This document shows, piece by piece, positions 1 through 10,152 of a DNA stretch of 64,000 nucleotides. Each line of letters begins with the position of its first letter. Positions within the stretch are counted from its first letter, which is position 1. Source of the DNA: Acidithiobacillus sp. AMEEHan (GTDB lineage Bacteria; Pseudomonadota; Gammaproteobacteria; Acidithiobacillales; Acidithiobacillaceae); the NCBI RefSeq assembly GCF_030996345.1, contig NZ_CP118747.1, forward strand, positions 186,001 to 250,000, read 5' to 3'. The translations under genes were made by a program, and so were the position numbers. A model generated the notes under the pieces. That model saw only the letters and a program-made list of their open reading frames with translations. It did not search any database and was not told the origin of the DNA.

Positions 1-47
1 GCATCAACGGCAATCTGCGGCAATTGAGTTAAGACCGGAGAATTCGT

Positions 48-233
48 TCAGGCGTCTACGGACTTGCGCACCATCTCGCGCCCTTTGTAGTGACCACACT
101 CTGGGCAGACGTGGTGGGGCAACTTGCTCGCTCCGCAGTGATCGCAGGTCGACCGGTTGCTTGCCGTCAAGAAATCGTGGGCGCGGCGCATGTCGCGCTT
201 GGACTTGGAGGTTTTACTCTGGGGAACTGCCAT
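48..233 (-). CDS. rpmF: 50S ribosomal protein L32
   Basis: Structural protein of the large ribosomal subunit, 61 residues, the usual length. It opens with [17 protein letters not shown], the conserved basic N-terminus of L32. It carries a four-cysteine zinc ribbon (C30, C33, C43, C46), so this is the zinc-binding form. It lies 23 nt downstream of yceD on the same strand, the standard yceD-rpmF pair that normally leads into plsX/fab genes, which would lie beyond the left edge. The first 47 bases of the window hold no recognisable gene. Confidence 0.97.
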   Translation of the reverse strand: MAVPQSKTSKSKRDMRRAHDFLTASNRSTCDHCGASKLPHHVCPECGHYKGREMVRKSVDA

Positions 234-256
234 GATCTCGATTCTCCATCAACAAA

Positions 257-724
257 CTACTGATTCGCATCGAGGCTTGGCACCTCGATTCCAGACACCG
301 GACAAATGCCGGATGACCATTCCATACAACGCGGCAGGAGTGGCAGCGCCAATAACGCCTCCTCCTCCAGCCAATCCTGTACCGCCAACTTTCCCTCCGC
401 AGCCATCACCAGCTCGCGCTCAGCATCAATGGCTGCCAGGGCCGCTTCCGTGTCTGCCACACCCACTCGCACGTGCTGGCGGATGTCGCAAGACATGCCA
501 CCCAAGCAGCGCTCACAGCGCAAGCGCCCCTGCAATCGCAGCTCTCCGTCGACCAGCAGCACCCGACCGCGCCGTTGCAAACGCAGATCCACGCGCACCG
601 AATCGAGCTGCTGCACTGCTTGCAGCAAGCGCTCCCAACGGGCAAAATCCGGCTCTCCAAACAACTGATCCCCCGCCTCGGAAATTCGGGAAATCAGCAA
701 GGTAGAAACGTGCGCCGCAATCAT
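257..724 (-). CDS. yceD: YceD / DUF177 family protein
   Basis: A 155-residue protein of the DUF177 (YceD) family, recognised by position directly upstream of rpmF and by the central strand-rich segment ending in LRCERCLGGMSC, the CxxC pair typical of the family. In other bacteria and in chloroplasts, family members are linked to 23S rRNA accumulation; a role in ribosome assembly here is inference. Only one ATG is available at the 5' end. A plausible promoter upstream would leave almost no leader, so the true transcription start is uncertain. Confidence 0.85.
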   Translation of the reverse strand: MIAAHVSTLLISRISEAGDQLFGEPDFARWERLLQAVQQLDSVRVDLRLQRRGRVLLVDGELRLQGRLRCERCLGGMSCDIRQHVRVGVADTEAALAAIDAERELVMAAEGKLAVQDWLEEEALLALPLLPRCMEWSSGICPVSGIEVPSLDANQ

Positions 725-808
725 GAGGGCGGCATATTACCGAGGCTCAACGCTGGAGTAAAGCAGTTTTCCACCCACGACTCAATTGTGTTGGGGCTTT
801 CCCAGGGT

Positions 809-838
809 TTGACCCGATCGGGCAGGGTTATTTAGAAT
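809..838 (+). promoter_or_regulatory. candidate sigma-70 promoter for carAB
   Basis: TTGACC at 809-814 and TAGAAT at 833-838 with an 18-bp spacer. Transcription would start near 845, just before the hairpin at 850-877 and about 65 nt before the TTG start chosen for carA. Sequence inspection only. Confidence 0.45.
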
Positions 839-849
839 GCTTTGGGTAC

Positions 850-877
850 ATGGGAGGCATCCGCCCTCCCATTTTTT
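850..877 (+). terminator. terminator-like hairpin in the carA leader (possible attenuator)
   Basis: A perfect 8-bp stem, ATGGGAGG (850-857) pairing with CCTCCCAT (865-872) around a 7-nt loop, runs directly into a T tract ending at about 877. The T tract is on the plus strand only, and no plus-strand gene precedes it. As drawn, it sits between the candidate carA promoter and the carA coding region, as an attenuator would. The ATG that opens the longest carA frame lies inside this stem, which argues against it being the start codon. Confidence 0.5.
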
Positions 878-909
878 GCATCTTCAATTCTGGCAACCTG
901 GGGTGGGAT

Positions 910-2052
910 TTGGACGCAGTCCTGGCATTGGCCGATGGGCGTATCTTTCATGGCGCGGGATTCGGCGCTACTGGCTTGCGCGCGGGCGAGGTCTGCTTCA
1001 ATACGGCGATGACCGGATATCAGGAGATCCTGACCGATCCGTCTTATCGCGGGCAGATCATCACGCTGACCTATCCTCATATCGGCAATGTCGGCATCAA
1101 TGCGGAGGACGCCGAAGGCCGGGAGATCTTTTGCGCCGGCCTCCTGCTGCGCACCTTGCCGCGGGCGGCGAGCAACTGGCGGGCGCAAGAAGAACTCGAC
1201 ACCTATCTGCGTCGTCATGGCATTCCCGGCATGGCGGAATTCGATACCCGCGCCCTGACCCGTCATTTGCGCGAACACGGCGCTCAGAATGGGGCCCTTG
1301 CCGTCGGGATCGATTTGGACGTCGAGGCCGTCTTGGCGGCGGCGCGCGCCTTCCCGGGCCTCGAAGGGGCCGATCTGATTGCCGAGGTGACCACGGGCGA
1401 GCGGCAGGAGTGGACACGTCAAAGCCCTAGTCCCAAGAACGATTATGTCAGCCAGGATGCAGCGCAGACGAGCCACCATGTAGCGGTGGTCGATTTTGGT
1501 GCCAAACGGAATATTTTGCGCCTCCTCGCCGATCGCGGCTGCCGCGTGACCTTGTTGCCGCCGCAGAGCAGTAGTGCCGAAATCCTTGACGTCGGTGCTG
1601 ATGGCGTCCTGTTCAGTAATGGTCCCGGCGATCCTGCAGCCCTTTCCCAGGCGCAGCGCACGATGTTGGCGGTCGTAGAGGCGGGCGTCCCCACCTTCGG
1701 TCTGTGTCTCGGCCATCAGTTGCTCGGGCTCGCCCTGGGGGGCAAGACGCAGAAGATGAAATTTGGGCACCATGGCGCCAACCATCCGGTCCGCGATCTG
1801 CGCAGTGGTCGCGTCCTGATCACCAGCCAGAACCATGGCTTTGCGGTGGCGGCAGAGACGTTGCCCGATAGCGTCGAGATCACGCACGTATCTCTTTTTG
1901 ATGGCAGTCTGCAAGGGATGCGTCACCGCCAGCTTCCGGCCTTCTCTTTCCAGGGGCATCCGGAAGCCGGCCCCGGTCCCCACGATGCCAGCATCATCTT
2001 CGATGAGTTTGTTGCCAGTTTTGCCGTAAGGAAAAGTCATGCCCCGGCGTGA
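910..2052 (+). CDS. carA: carbamoyl-phosphate synthase small subunit
   Basis: Glutaminase subunit of carbamoyl-phosphate synthase; it releases ammonia from glutamine for CarB, feeding arginine and pyrimidine synthesis. The N-terminal CarA domain begins with [12 protein letters not shown]. The C-terminal class I amidotransferase domain has the nucleophile elbow TFGLCLGHQ and the His-Glu pair in GHPEAGPG. The frame is open from an ATG at 850, but that adds about 20 residues not typical of CarA and falls in a terminator-like stem. I chose the TTG at 910, preceded by a GGGGTGGGA ribosome-binding sequence and giving a start next to DAVLALADG. The 3' end overlaps carB by 14 nt, implying coupled translation. 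Confidence 0.95.
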   Translation: MDAVLALADGRIFHGAGFGATGLRAGEVCFNTAMTGYQEILTDPSYRGQIITLTYPHIGNVGINAEDAEGREIFCAGLLLRTLPRAASNWRAQEELDTYLRRHGIPGMAEFDTRALTRHLREHGAQNGALAVGIDLDVEAVLAAARAFPGLEGADLIAEVTTGERQEWTRQSPSPKNDYVSQDAAQTSHHVAVVDFGAKRNILRLLADRGCRVTLLPPQSSSAEILDVGADGVLFSNGPGDPAALSQAQRTMLAVVEAGVPTFGLCLGHQLLGLALGGKTQKMKFGHHGANHPVRDLRSGRVLITSQNHGFAVAAETLPDSVEITHVSLFDGSLQGMRHRQLPAFSFQGHPEAGPGPHDASIIFDEFVASFAVRKSHAPA

Positions 2053-5000
2053 GGATCTGCAAAGCGTACTGATCATCGGCGCTGGCCCCATTGTCATTGG
2101 TCAGGCCTGCGAATTCGATTATTCCGGCGTCCAGGCCTGCAAGGCCCTGCGCGAAGAAGGCTGCCGGGTGATTCTGGTCAATTCCAACCCAGCCACCATC
2201 ATGACCGACCCGCAAACGGCGGATGCCGTCTACATCGAGCCGGTGGAATGGGAGACGGTGGCGCGCATCATCGAGCGCGAACGCCCCGACGCTCTACTGC
2301 CGACCATGGGTGGACAGACGGCGCTCAATTGTGCCCTCGATTTACACCGCGAAGGGGTCCTCGATCGCTTTGGCGTACAGTTGATCGGCGCCAGCATCTC
2401 CGCCATTCGCGAGGCCGAGGATCGCGGCCTTTTCAAAAAGGCCATGGAGGAAATCGGCCTGGAGGTTGCGCGCTCCGCCTTTGCGCATCAGCTGGATGAG
2501 GCCCGGGAGATCGCCGACGGCATTGGCTACCCGGTCATCATTCGTCCATCCTTCACCCTTGGCGGCACCGGCGGCGGTGTAGCCTACAACCGCGAGGAGT
2601 TTGAGGAAATCGCAGTGCGCGGCCTCGAAGCCAGTCCCACACATGAAATTCTCATCGAAGAATCGGTGATCGGTTGGAAAGAGTTCGAGATGGAGGTGGT
2701 GCGCGATCGCGCCGACAACTGCATCATCATCTGTTCCATCGAAAACATCGACCCGATGGGCGTACACACCGGCGATTCGATCACCGTAGCCCCAGCGCAG
2801 ACCCTTACCGATCGCGAATACCAGACCATGCGCGACGCCTCGATTGCCGTGCTGCGGCGCATTGGCGTCGATACCGGCGGCTCCAACGTGCAGTTTGCCG
2901 TCAATCCGCACAATGGTCGGATGCTGGTTATCGAAATGAACCCCCGGGTTTCGCGTTCTTCCGCCCTGGCATCGAAGGCAACCGGCTTTCCGATTGCCAA
3001 GGTGGCTGCCAAACTGGCCCTCGGGTACACCCTCGACGAATTGCGCAACGACATCACCCAGGCTACGCCGGCCAGCTTCGAGCCCAGCATCGACTATGTG
3101 GTGACCAAGATCCCCCGCTTTGCCTTCGAGAAATTCCCCGAGGCCGATCCTCACTTGACCACCCAGATGAAGTCGGTCGGGGAAGTCATGGCTATGGGAC
3201 GCAGTTTCCAGGAGTCGCTGCAAAAGGCTTTGCGCGGCCTGGAAACCGGGATGGACGGGCTGAATGAGCTGGATACCAAGCACTGGAGCACGGCACAGAT
3301 CGAGCAAGCCCTGCGCAACCCGGGGGCCGAACGCCTCTGGCAGGTGGCAGACGCCTTCCGCCTCGGCTGGAAGCTCTCGCGGGTTCAGGAACTGACGCAG
3401 ATCGATCCCTGGTTCCTCGAGCAGATCGCCGAGCTGGTGAGCATGGAAAATGGTCTGCGCGGGCGTGCCCTGGCAAGCCTGGACAAAGCAGAGCTACGGC
3501 ATCTGAAGCGACTGGGCTTTTCCGATCGACGACTGGCGCAGCTCCTTGGCTGCCGCGAAGCGGCCCTGCGCGAACATCGTCACAAGCTGGGCATCCGTCC
3601 CGTGTACAAACGGGTGGATACCTGTGCGGCCGAGTTTCATTCGCCCACCCCCTATCTCTACTCCACCTATGAGGACGAGTGCGAGGCGCAGCCGACCGAG
3701 CGCAAGAAGATCATGATCCTGGGAGGGGGACCCAATCGCATCGGCCAAGGGATCGAGTTCGACTACTGTTGCGTGCATGCAGCCATGGCCATGCGCGAGG
3801 ATGGCTATGAAACAATCATGGTCAACTGCAACCCCGAGACTGTCTCCACCGATTACGATACCTCTGATCGCCTCTACTTCGAGCCGCTCACCCTGGAAGA
3901 TGTGCTGGAGATCGTGCAGATCGAAAAACCTGAAGGGGTCATCGTCCAGTTTGGCGGCCAGACCCCACTCAAGCTCGCCAATGATCTCTCGGCGGCCGGC
4001 GTGCCGATCATTGGTACCAGCCCCGATTCCATCGATCTTGCAGAGGACCGCGAACGCTTTCAGCAACTGTTGCAGCGTTTACGGCTCCGTCAGCCGGAAA
4101 ATGCCATTGCCCGCAGCAGCAGCGAGGCCCTTACCCATGCGCGCGCTCTCGGTTATCCCTTGGTCGTACGGCCTTCGTATGTGCTCGGCGGTCGCGCCAT
4201 GCGCATCGTCTATGCCGAGGACGATCTGGAACGCTACATGCAAGAGGCCGTGCGTGTATCCGAGGATCAGCCGGTGCTGCTCGATCGCTTTCTCAACAAT
4301 GCCCTGGAAGTCGACATCGATGCCGTTGCCGATGGGGAACGCGTACTGGTGGCCGGCATCATGGAGCATATCGAGCAGGCGGGCGTGCATAGCGGCGACT
4401 CTGCCTGTTGCCTGCCGCCCTACTCGCTGGCAAATACCATACAAAGCCAATTACGGCAGCAGACCGAAGCACTGGGCAAGGCCCTGGGTGTGGTCGGTCT
4501 GATGAACTGCCAATTTGCCGTACAGGGATCGGATATCTACGTGCTGGAGGTCAATCCCCGTGCCTCGCGCACGGTACCCTTCGTTTCCAAAGCGGCGGGT
4601 ATCCCTTTGGCCAAGATTGCGGCGCGCTGCATGGCCGGCCGCACCCTGGCTCAGCAGGGAGTGGAAGAAATCACCCTTGGGCAGCACTTCAGTGTCAAGG
4701 AAGCGGTCTTTCCCTTCCTCAAATTCCCCGGCGTAGACGTACTTCTCGGCCCGGAGATGAAGTCCACCGGCGAGGTGATGGGGATTGGGAGCAGCTTTGG
4801 TGAGGCCTTTCTCAAGGCGCAAATCGCCGCCGGCGAACACCTCCCGCGGCAGGGTACGGTGTTTTTGAGCGTGCGCGACGCCGATAAGGAGGGCATCATT
4901 CCCGTCGCCCGCGAATTACACCGCCTCGGCTTCTTTCTGCTCGCCACCCGGGGTACTGCCCAACATTTGCAACGCGCTGGTCTTAGTGTCGCTGCGGTCA

Positions 5001-5263
5001 ACAAGGTGACCGAGGGGCGTCCACACATCGTCGATGCGATCAAAAACGGTAAGGTGCAGATCATCATCAATACGGTCGATGAGCGTCAATCGGTGCGCGA
5101 TTCCTTCAGCATTCGCCGCGCTGCCCTGCAGATGGGCCTCACCTACTACACCACTCTGGCTGGCGCCACAGCCGGTACCGCCGCTCTTGCTGTCCTGCTC
5201 AGCCAGGAGCGCAGCGTCATTTGTTTACAGGATCTGGCCAGCCAGTCCCCTTCCCGGAGGTAA
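2039..5263 (+). CDS. carB: carbamoyl-phosphate synthase large subunit
   Basis: Synthetic subunit that makes carbamoyl phosphate from bicarbonate, ammonia and two ATP. At 1074 residues it has full length with the internally duplicated layout: an N-terminal carboxyphosphate half with an ATP-grasp domain, an oligomerisation region, a second carbamate-kinase half beginning about residue 555 ([20 protein letters not shown]), and a C-terminal MGS-like allosteric domain from about residue 940. The start ATG at 2039 overlaps the end of carA. greA follows after 6 nt, so carA-carB-greA is probably one transcript. Confidence 0.98.
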   Translation: MPRREDLQSVLIIGAGPIVIGQACEFDYSGVQACKALREEGCRVILVNSNPATIMTDPQTADAVYIEPVEWETVARIIERERPDALLPTMGGQTALNCALDLHREGVLDRFGVQLIGASISAIREAEDRGLFKKAMEEIGLEVARSAFAHQLDEAREIADGIGYPVIIRPSFTLGGTGGGVAYNREEFEEIAVRGLEASPTHEILIEESVIGWKEFEMEVVRDRADNCIIICSIENIDPMGVHTGDSITVAPAQTLTDREYQTMRDASIAVLRRIGVDTGGSNVQFAVNPHNGRMLVIEMNPRVSRSSALASKATGFPIAKVAAKLALGYTLDELRNDITQATPASFEPSIDYVVTKIPRFAFEKFPEADPHLTTQMKSVGEVMAMGRSFQESLQKALRGLETGMDGLNELDTKHWSTAQIEQALRNPGAERLWQVADAFRLGWKLSRVQELTQIDPWFLEQIAELVSMENGLRGRALASLDKAELRHLKRLGFSDRRLAQLLGCREAALREHRHKLGIRPVYKRVDTCAAEFHSPTPYLYSTYEDECEAQPTERKKIMILGGGPNRIGQGIEFDYCCVHAAMAMREDGYETIMVNCNPETVSTDYDTSDRLYFEPLTLEDVLEIVQIEKPEGVIVQFGGQTPLKLANDLSAAGVPIIGTSPDSIDLAEDRERFQQLLQRLRLRQPENAIARSSSEALTHARALGYPLVVRPSYVLGGRAMRIVYAEDDLERYMQEAVRVSEDQPVLLDRFLNNALEVDIDAVADGERVLVAGIMEHIEQAGVHSGDSACCLPPYSLANTIQSQLRQQTEALGKALGVVGLMNCQFAVQGSDIYVLEVNPRASRTVPFVSKAAGIPLAKIAARCMAGRTLAQQGVEEITLGQHFSVKEAVFPFLKFPGVDVLLGPEMKSTGEVMGIGSSFGEAFLKAQIAAGEHLPRQGTVFLSVRDADKEGIIPVARELHRLGFFLLATRGTAQHLQRAGLSVAAVNKVTEGRPHIVDAIKNGKVQIIINTVDERQSVRDSFSIRRAALQMGLTYYTTLAGATAGTAALAVLLSQERSVICLQDLASQSPSRR

Positions 5264-5269
5264 GCTATC

Positions 5270-5746
5270 ATGAGTGACAAGATTCCGATGACCGTCGTCG
5301 GCGCCGAGCGCTTGCGCGAAGAGTTGCAGAGACTCAAAAGCAAGGATCGCCCGGCGGTGATCGAGGCCATTGCCGAGGCACGCGCCAAAGGAGATCTCTC
5401 GGAAAACGCCGAATACGATGCAGCCAAAGAACAGCAGGGCTTCATCGAAGGGCGCATTCGTGAAATCGAGGACTTCATCGCGCGTGCGCAAATCATCGAT
5501 CCCAAATCGCTCAATGCTGGCGACCGCATCGTATTTGGTGCAACGGTCGAGCTCGAGGATCAGGATGGTCAAGCCATCACTTACCAGATCGTCGGCGATG
5601 CCGAGGCCGATATCAAGGAGAACAAAATCTCCATCAGCTCTCCCGTCGCTCGCGCCCTGATCGGTAAACACGAGGGAGACAGTATCGAGGTCAACGCTCC
5701 CGGCGGTACCCGCGAGTATAGCATCCTCTCGGTCCGGTATATCTAA
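5270..5746 (+). CDS. greA: transcript cleavage factor GreA
   Basis: Rescues backtracked RNA polymerase by stimulating cleavage of the nascent transcript. At 158 residues it has the N-terminal coiled coil whose tip, [14 protein letters not shown] (about residues 40-53), carries the acidic Asp and Glu that enter the polymerase channel, followed by the FKBP-like C-terminal domain. It starts 6 nt after carB with AGGTAAGCT as ribosome-binding context. The carAB-greA order is common in gammaproteobacteria. Confidence 0.97.
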   Translation: MSDKIPMTVVGAERLREELQRLKSKDRPAVIEAIAEARAKGDLSENAEYDAAKEQQGFIEGRIREIEDFIARAQIIDPKSLNAGDRIVFGATVELEDQDGQAITYQIVGDAEADIKENKISISSPVARALIGKHEGDSIEVNAPGGTREYSILSVRYI

Positions 5747-5793
5747 TCAGTAGTGCGGAAACGCTCTGCTGGCCACCCACGGGAAGCGAGTCC

Positions 5794-6633
5794 ATGCTCC
5801 ATTATTTCTATCTGTTTCTGCTGGCCGCCTTGCAAGGGGTGACCGAGCTTTTCCCGATCTCCAGCCTCGGTCACAGCATCCTCGTCCCCGCCCTGTTCCA
5901 CTGGCCCATCAACCGTGATGCTTCGTGGTTTTTGCCCTTCATCGTTGTATTGCACTTGGGCACACTGGCGGCCCTGCTGAGCTTTTTCTGGCGTGATTGG
6001 CTCGAACTGATCGGCGCCTTTCTGCGTGACCGGGGGCGTCCGCGCAGTGCCGACACCCGACTTCTCTGGCTCTTGATCCTGGCGAGTATACCCGCGGGTC
6101 TGCTCGGCCTTGCCCTTGCCCATCGGATCAAAGACCTTTTTGGCGGTTACAGTTTTGCCGCAGTCGCTCTAATGGTGAATGGCGTCCTACTGATCTGGGG
6201 AGATCGACTACGTGCCCGGGAGCCCAGCCATACCCTGGAGAAGCTCAGTTGGCCACGCGCCCTGATCATTGGCTTTGCCCAGTCGCTAGCCCTGATCCCT
6301 GGTTTTTCCCGCTCGGGCGCAACACTGGTAGCCGGGATTGGCGTGGGCCTGGACTATGCCAATTCCGCCCGTTTCTCCTTTCTTTTGGCCACCCCCATCA
6401 TCGGCGCAGCTGGCTTGCTCGAAGTGCCCAAACTCGTCCATCAGCATCTCAGTCACGGGCTTTATGGTGTGATTATTGTGTCCGGGGTGATTTCCGCGGT
6501 ATTCGCCTGGCTTTCCGTTTGGTTTTTGATGCGCTATTTTCATCAACACGAGGTCAAGGCGCTACGGCCATTTGGTATCTATTGCATTCTCTTTGGCGCA
6601 ATTGCCCTGATCATTGGCAATGGCGGCTTGTAA
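5794..6633 (+). CDS. uppP: undecaprenyl-diphosphatase
   Basis: Integral inner-membrane phosphatase (BacA/UppP) that recycles undecaprenyl pyrophosphate to the lipid carrier used for peptidoglycan and other envelope polymers. The 279-residue protein has about eight hydrophobic segments and both family signatures: the (E/Q)xxxE region QGVTELFPISSLGH near residue 14, and PGFSRSGAT near residue 170. The first acidic position is Gln, an accepted variant in the family. It begins 47 nt after greA with GGGAAGCGAG upstream of the ATG. It converges with the MFS gene, 24 nt away. Confidence 0.95.
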   Translation: MLHYFYLFLLAALQGVTELFPISSLGHSILVPALFHWPINRDASWFLPFIVVLHLGTLAALLSFFWRDWLELIGAFLRDRGRPRSADTRLLWLLILASIPAGLLGLALAHRIKDLFGGYSFAAVALMVNGVLLIWGDRLRAREPSHTLEKLSWPRALIIGFAQSLALIPGFSRSGATLVAGIGVGLDYANSARFSFLLATPIIGAAGLLEVPKLVHQHLSHGLYGVIIVSGVISAVFAWLSVWFLMRYFHQHEVKALRPFGIYCILFGAIALIIGNGGL

Positions 6634-6657
6634 ATAGCGTCCAGAACCAGAGCACCA

Positions 6658-7899
6658 TCAAGGGCGTTCTTCAGCGGCCATCAATTTGTTCATCGCCCCC
6701 GCAGCATATGCGCTCTGCAACGCCAAAGCGAGGCCCACGGCAGTGAGAATGTAAAAAACACCCTGAACACCAATCCAGCCCAAGCCCCAACCACCGACCA
6801 CACCGCCGGTAAAAATGCCCAAAAACTGCATGAGGGAATACACACCACTGGCAGCACCACGCTGTTCCGGGGTGGTAGAGCGACTCATCATCGAAGGCAA
6901 AATAGCGGAAGCGATGTTATAGCCGGCGAAGAAAATGATGGCAGCAATGCCTACCGCCCAGAAATTGCCCGCAAATATCCCCATGAGCAATGCGCCGATG
7001 GCAATGACGATCCCGCTAACGGTCAAAACTCGCCGGTGCTCTTTGTTTTTTTCGGCATAAATCACCGGATACAACATAAAGACGATCCCGCCGAACATGA
7101 CAGGCAGGTAGACCTCCCAGATTGCCCCCTGCGTCAATTGCGTGGCCCGCAACAACTCCGGTGACAGAACGACGAAACTGGCACCCAAGACCATCTGCAA
7201 AATGAAGATGCCGACACTCGCGGCCTGTACCGCGGGATGGGAGAAAATGCGCAGGGCATCACGAAACGAACCCATGCGCCGCTGCCGCCCTTCGGGAATA
7301 GTGGGAATGACTCCGTATAAAGGTATGAAGGCGAGGACTCCCAGCACGGCAGCCCCCCAGAAGACACCGGACAAGCCGGAGAAGCCATAAATGAGGGGCC
7401 CTAGGGCCATGCCGAGGACGTAGGCAATGGAGATACTACCGCCGATGGCAGCCATCGCCTTGGTGCGATGGGCATCATCAGTAAGATCGCCAGCAGTTGC
7501 GAGCAGGACCGAGGAGACTGCGCCCGCCCCTTGCAGAACACGAGCGAGGATAACTCCCCAGATGCTGTCGGTAACCGCACCGAGTACCGAGCCGGCAATG
7601 AAGAGCAGCAATCCAAACACCAAAACCGGCTTGCGCCCAAGGCGATCCGAGGCGCTACCGAAAGGAAACTGGAGCAGCGCCTGGGCAAGTCCATAGACAC
7701 CCACAGCGAGCCCGAGCAAAAAAGGCGTGCTGTCGCGCATCGAATGACTGTCCAGGGCAAGCACGGGCATCAGCATGAAAAGCCCAAGCATACGGGTCAT
7801 ATAGATGAAACTGAGACCAAAAACCGCTTTCTTTTCTTGCCCGGTCATGGGCGGACCCGCATGCCGCTGGCGCCGCCCCTTTCCTTTAGAGAAAGCCAT
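6658..7899 (-). CDS. MFS transporter at the end of the quinol oxidase operon
   Basis: A 413-residue major facilitator with about twelve membrane segments and the cytoplasmic loop motif SDRLGRKPVL between segments 2 and 3, resembling the YajR-like drug/proton antiporter branch. It is the last gene of the cyoABCD-ctaA-ctaB operon and overlaps ctaB by 14 nt, so it is very probably co-expressed with the oxidase. The substrate cannot be read from the sequence. The position suggests a role in oxidase assembly (for example metal or heme-intermediate handling) or export of a toxic compound, but that is only inference. Confidence 0.85.
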   Translation of the reverse strand: MAFSKGKGRRQRHAGPPMTGQEKKAVFGLSFIYMTRMLGLFMLMPVLALDSHSMRDSTPFLLGLAVGVYGLAQALLQFPFGSASDRLGRKPVLVFGLLLFIAGSVLGAVTDSIWGVILARVLQGAGAVSSVLLATAGDLTDDAHRTKAMAAIGGSISIAYVLGMALGPLIYGFSGLSGVFWGAAVLGVLAFIPLYGVIPTIPEGRQRRMGSFRDALRIFSHPAVQAASVGIFILQMVLGASFVVLSPELLRATQLTQGAIWEVYLPVMFGGIVFMLYPVIYAEKNKEHRRVLTVSGIVIAIGALLMGIFAGNFWAVGIAAIIFFAGYNIASAILPSMMSRSTTPEQRGAASGVYSLMQFLGIFTGGVVGGWGLGWIGVQGVFYILTAVGLALALQSAYAAGAMNKLMAAEERP

Positions 7900-8827
7900 A
7901 ACTCAACAACGCCTTGCCCACGAGGAGCGCGGTGAACAGGAGAAACAGATAGCTGATCGAAAATGCGAACATCTTGCGCGCGTAGAGGTCCATCTCCGCA
8001 CCCTCTGGCAGTTTGCGCAAGCGCAAGGCCATGCCCACAAACCAGGCACCTGCGATCCAGGCAATCCCGCCATAGACCCAATCATGATTGAGGAAGGCCG
8101 GTACCAAACTCACCAACCAGGTGGCCACCGCGTAGACCAGGACTTCCTTGCGGGTACGATCTACTCCGTGGGTCACCGGCAACATAGGGATGCAGGCCTT
8201 GGCATAGTCCCGCCGGCAGTAGATGGCCAACGGCCAAAAATGGGCTGGCGTCCAAACAAAGATCAGCGCGACGAGAAGCAGCGGCAAGAGATTTACCGAG
8301 CCCATGACTGCGGTCCACCCAATCAACGGGGGAAGCGCCCCTGCCAGCCCCCCCCAGACAATGTTCCAAGGCGTGCTGGGCTTGAGGTACAAGGTGTACA
8401 CCACCCCATAGCCCACGGTACCGAGCAAGGTCAGAGCCAGGGTCAACGGATTGGTCCAAATCAAGAGTACCGCAATACTGCTGCTCAGCAGGATCGCGGC
8501 ATACACTGCGGCGCCCTTGCGGCCGATGCGGCCCTCCGCGAGGGGTCGGCGGTGGGTACGCCGCATGTGCTGGTCAAGCTCTGGCTCGACGATCTGGTTG
8601 AGCACTCCACCGGCACCACCAGCCAGGGCAATGCCCAGCAATCCGGCCAATGCCGCGGGCCAGTGCGTAATGCCGCTGGGCGCCAGCAACTCGCCGACCG
8701 CAGCAGTGAACACCAGCAGGGAAACCACTCGTGCCTTGGCCAAGACCCAGAGATCGCGCAGCAACTGGACGCCTGCGCTCGGGCTCGGCAAAAGGAGGGG
8801 TGACGAAGTACCGATAGACTTAGGCAT
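7886..8827 (-). CDS. ctaB: protoheme IX farnesyltransferase (heme O synthase)
   Basis: UbiA-superfamily membrane prenyltransferase that attaches a farnesyl chain to heme B, giving heme O. The 313-residue protein has nine or so membrane segments. The first prenyl-diphosphate motif reads NQIVEPELDQHMRRTHRRPL, with Glu where Asp is more usual at the first acidic position. A second polar motif surrounds YCRRDYAKACIPMLP. It lies 9 nt downstream of the CtaA-like gene and overlaps the MFS gene. Heme O would serve the adjacent quinol oxidase directly or be passed to CtaA for conversion to heme A. Confidence 0.95.
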   Translation of the reverse strand: MPKSIGTSSPLLLPSPSAGVQLLRDLWVLAKARVVSLLVFTAAVGELLAPSGITHWPAALAGLLGIALAGGAGGVLNQIVEPELDQHMRRTHRRPLAEGRIGRKGAAVYAAILLSSSIAVLLIWTNPLTLALTLLGTVGYGVVYTLYLKPSTPWNIVWGGLAGALPPLIGWTAVMGSVNLLPLLLVALIFVWTPAHFWPLAIYCRRDYAKACIPMLPVTHGVDRTRKEVLVYAVATWLVSLVPAFLNHDWVYGGIAWIAGAWFVGMALRLRKLPEGAEMDLYARKMFAFSISYLFLLFTALLVGKALLSYGFL

Positions 8828-8836
8828 TTGTTTTCC

Positions 8837-9778
8837 TTAGCGCCAGACGAGGACAATGGCGAGGCTCATGGAGAGCACCATGCCCTGATGAAAGGCCACC
8901 ATGATTCCGGGGTCCTTGGGTTTGAGATTGACCGAATGAAACAGGAGAAAGCCGACGGCAACCTGGATCACCGCCAAATAGAACGCCACTGGGAAGGCCG
9001 GCATCATCCAGCCCAAGGTGGCAACCAGCAGCAGGGCGGCGCTCACGTGCGCCGCCACCGTCCATTGCGAGGCCTTTTGCGGCTTTACGAAGGCGCCGAT
9101 CGCCTTGCCGAATCCCCGTTGTCCGGTGGTCATCCCACCCAGCAAAACGGCCAGCAAGAGCGCATGCAAGGCGCCCATGGAGCCGAGATAAGTCCAGAAA
9201 TTCATGCCTGGGTAGGCCAGATTGACCAAAAAGATCAAAAAGACCCCATAGGCAAGCAGTCCATGGATCCCATGGACCAGAGAGGGGGCCTTTCCGGCCA
9301 GGACATAGAGAGTCCCCATGCCGAAGAGCGCGGTGACCACGATCAGTCCCAGTCCGGAAAGGGTGTTGACGTCCGGCGCGAGAATGGCAAGGGCAAGCGC
9401 GACCAATCCCACCAAGGTCGCCACTACGCGGTGGGCCGCTTCGGGGTCACTACGCAACATCAAGACCACAATGTTGCGGGTATAGGGCCACTTGGTCCCC
9501 AGGGACAGGCCATAGCCGAAACCTTCCACCAAGCTGCCAAGCAGGATCAGCACCATGGCAAAACCCACTTCAGTGGCGGACAGCGCATGCACCAGGGCAT
9601 CAACGATACCTCCGTTGCTACGCAGTCCTTCGACCACGCCGGCCAGCACAGCAGCAATCAGCGCGAGGCCGACAAACTTGCCGATGGCACGGACGAAAGG
9701 GGTCATTTCCGGCTCAACAGCGTGCGGGATCCCCTCCCGCCCGCTGACTGCTGACCCATTCTCGAGTACGCTAGACAT
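8837..9778 (-). CDS. ctaA: CtaA/COX15-like heme A synthase
   Basis: A 313-residue protein with about eight membrane segments in two similar halves. Conserved His positions fit the CtaA/COX15 family: HRVVATLVG (about residue 121), HGIHGLLAYG, AAHVSAALLLVATLG in the second half, and a C-terminal block with Q...GF..H....P....FHQ like the family's closing motif. CtaA oxidises heme O to heme A. Its place between cyoD and ctaB implies the oxidase may carry heme A instead of, or besides, heme O. Overall similarity to well-studied CtaA is modest, so the product is less certain than the fold. Confidence 0.7.
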   Translation of the reverse strand: MSSVLENGSAVSGREGIPHAVEPEMTPFVRAIGKFVGLALIAAVLAGVVEGLRSNGGIVDALVHALSATEVGFAMVLILLGSLVEGFGYGLSLGTKWPYTRNIVVLMLRSDPEAAHRVVATLVGLVALALAILAPDVNTLSGLGLIVVTALFGMGTLYVLAGKAPSLVHGIHGLLAYGVFLIFLVNLAYPGMNFWTYLGSMGALHALLLAVLLGGMTTGQRGFGKAIGAFVKPQKASQWTVAAHVSAALLLVATLGWMMPAFPVAFYLAVIQVAVGFLLFHSVNLKPKDPGIMVAFHQGMVLSMSLAIVLVWR

Positions 9779-9795
9779 GTATTACTCCTGGATGC

Positions 9796-10152
9796 TCAGT
9801 GCATCCCTGGCATGATCGGCATGGTGCGCAGGTATAACTGCGAGAACATCCACCAGGTTAGACCGATCGTGATAATGAACAACGGAATGAAGAGGACAAG
9901 GGAAACGGTATTCCAGATATTGTGCTCCGAGACATCGATATGCAGCAGAAAATAGATCTGCGCAATGATGGCGATGGCGGCACAAATCGTGATCACCATC
10001 AGTAACCCAAAAGGCGGAAAGGCATGTGACGAAACCATTGCCGTGGCCGCCGCCATAAGGACCAAGGAGATCAGAAACCCAGTGAAGTAACCCCGGGTAC
10101 TCGACATCTGTACTTCCGGATGCAGAATCGGGTTGTCGTGTCCATGACTCAT
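9796..10152 (-). CDS. cyoD: quinol oxidase subunit IV
   Basis: Small assembly/stability subunit of the heme-copper quinol oxidase: 118 residues with three hydrophobic segments, short and His-rich at the N-terminus (MSHGHDNP) as in CyoD. The longer open frame starts at 10218, but the ATG at 10152 overlaps the cyoC stop as ATGA, the usual coupled arrangement, so I use that start. It is fourth in the cyoABCD order. Confidence 0.9.
   Translation of the reverse strand: MSHGHDNPILHPEVQMSSTRGYFTGFLISLVLMAAATAMVSSHAFPPFGLLMVITICAAIAIIAQIYFLLHIDVSEHNIWNTVSLVLFIPLFIITIGLTWWMFSQLYLRTMPIMPGMH

Noticed and set aside
734-762. Promoter-like pair TTTACT / TAATAT on the minus strand for yceD-rpmF
   Set aside because: It would start transcription only about four bases before the ATG, leaving no ribosome-binding site. 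Too weak to list as a feature.
7805-8803. 332-codon plus-strand frame opposite ctaB
   Set aside because: Antisense to an intact heme O synthase gene, with a polar, His/Gly-rich product of no family; a shadow of high-GC codon use.
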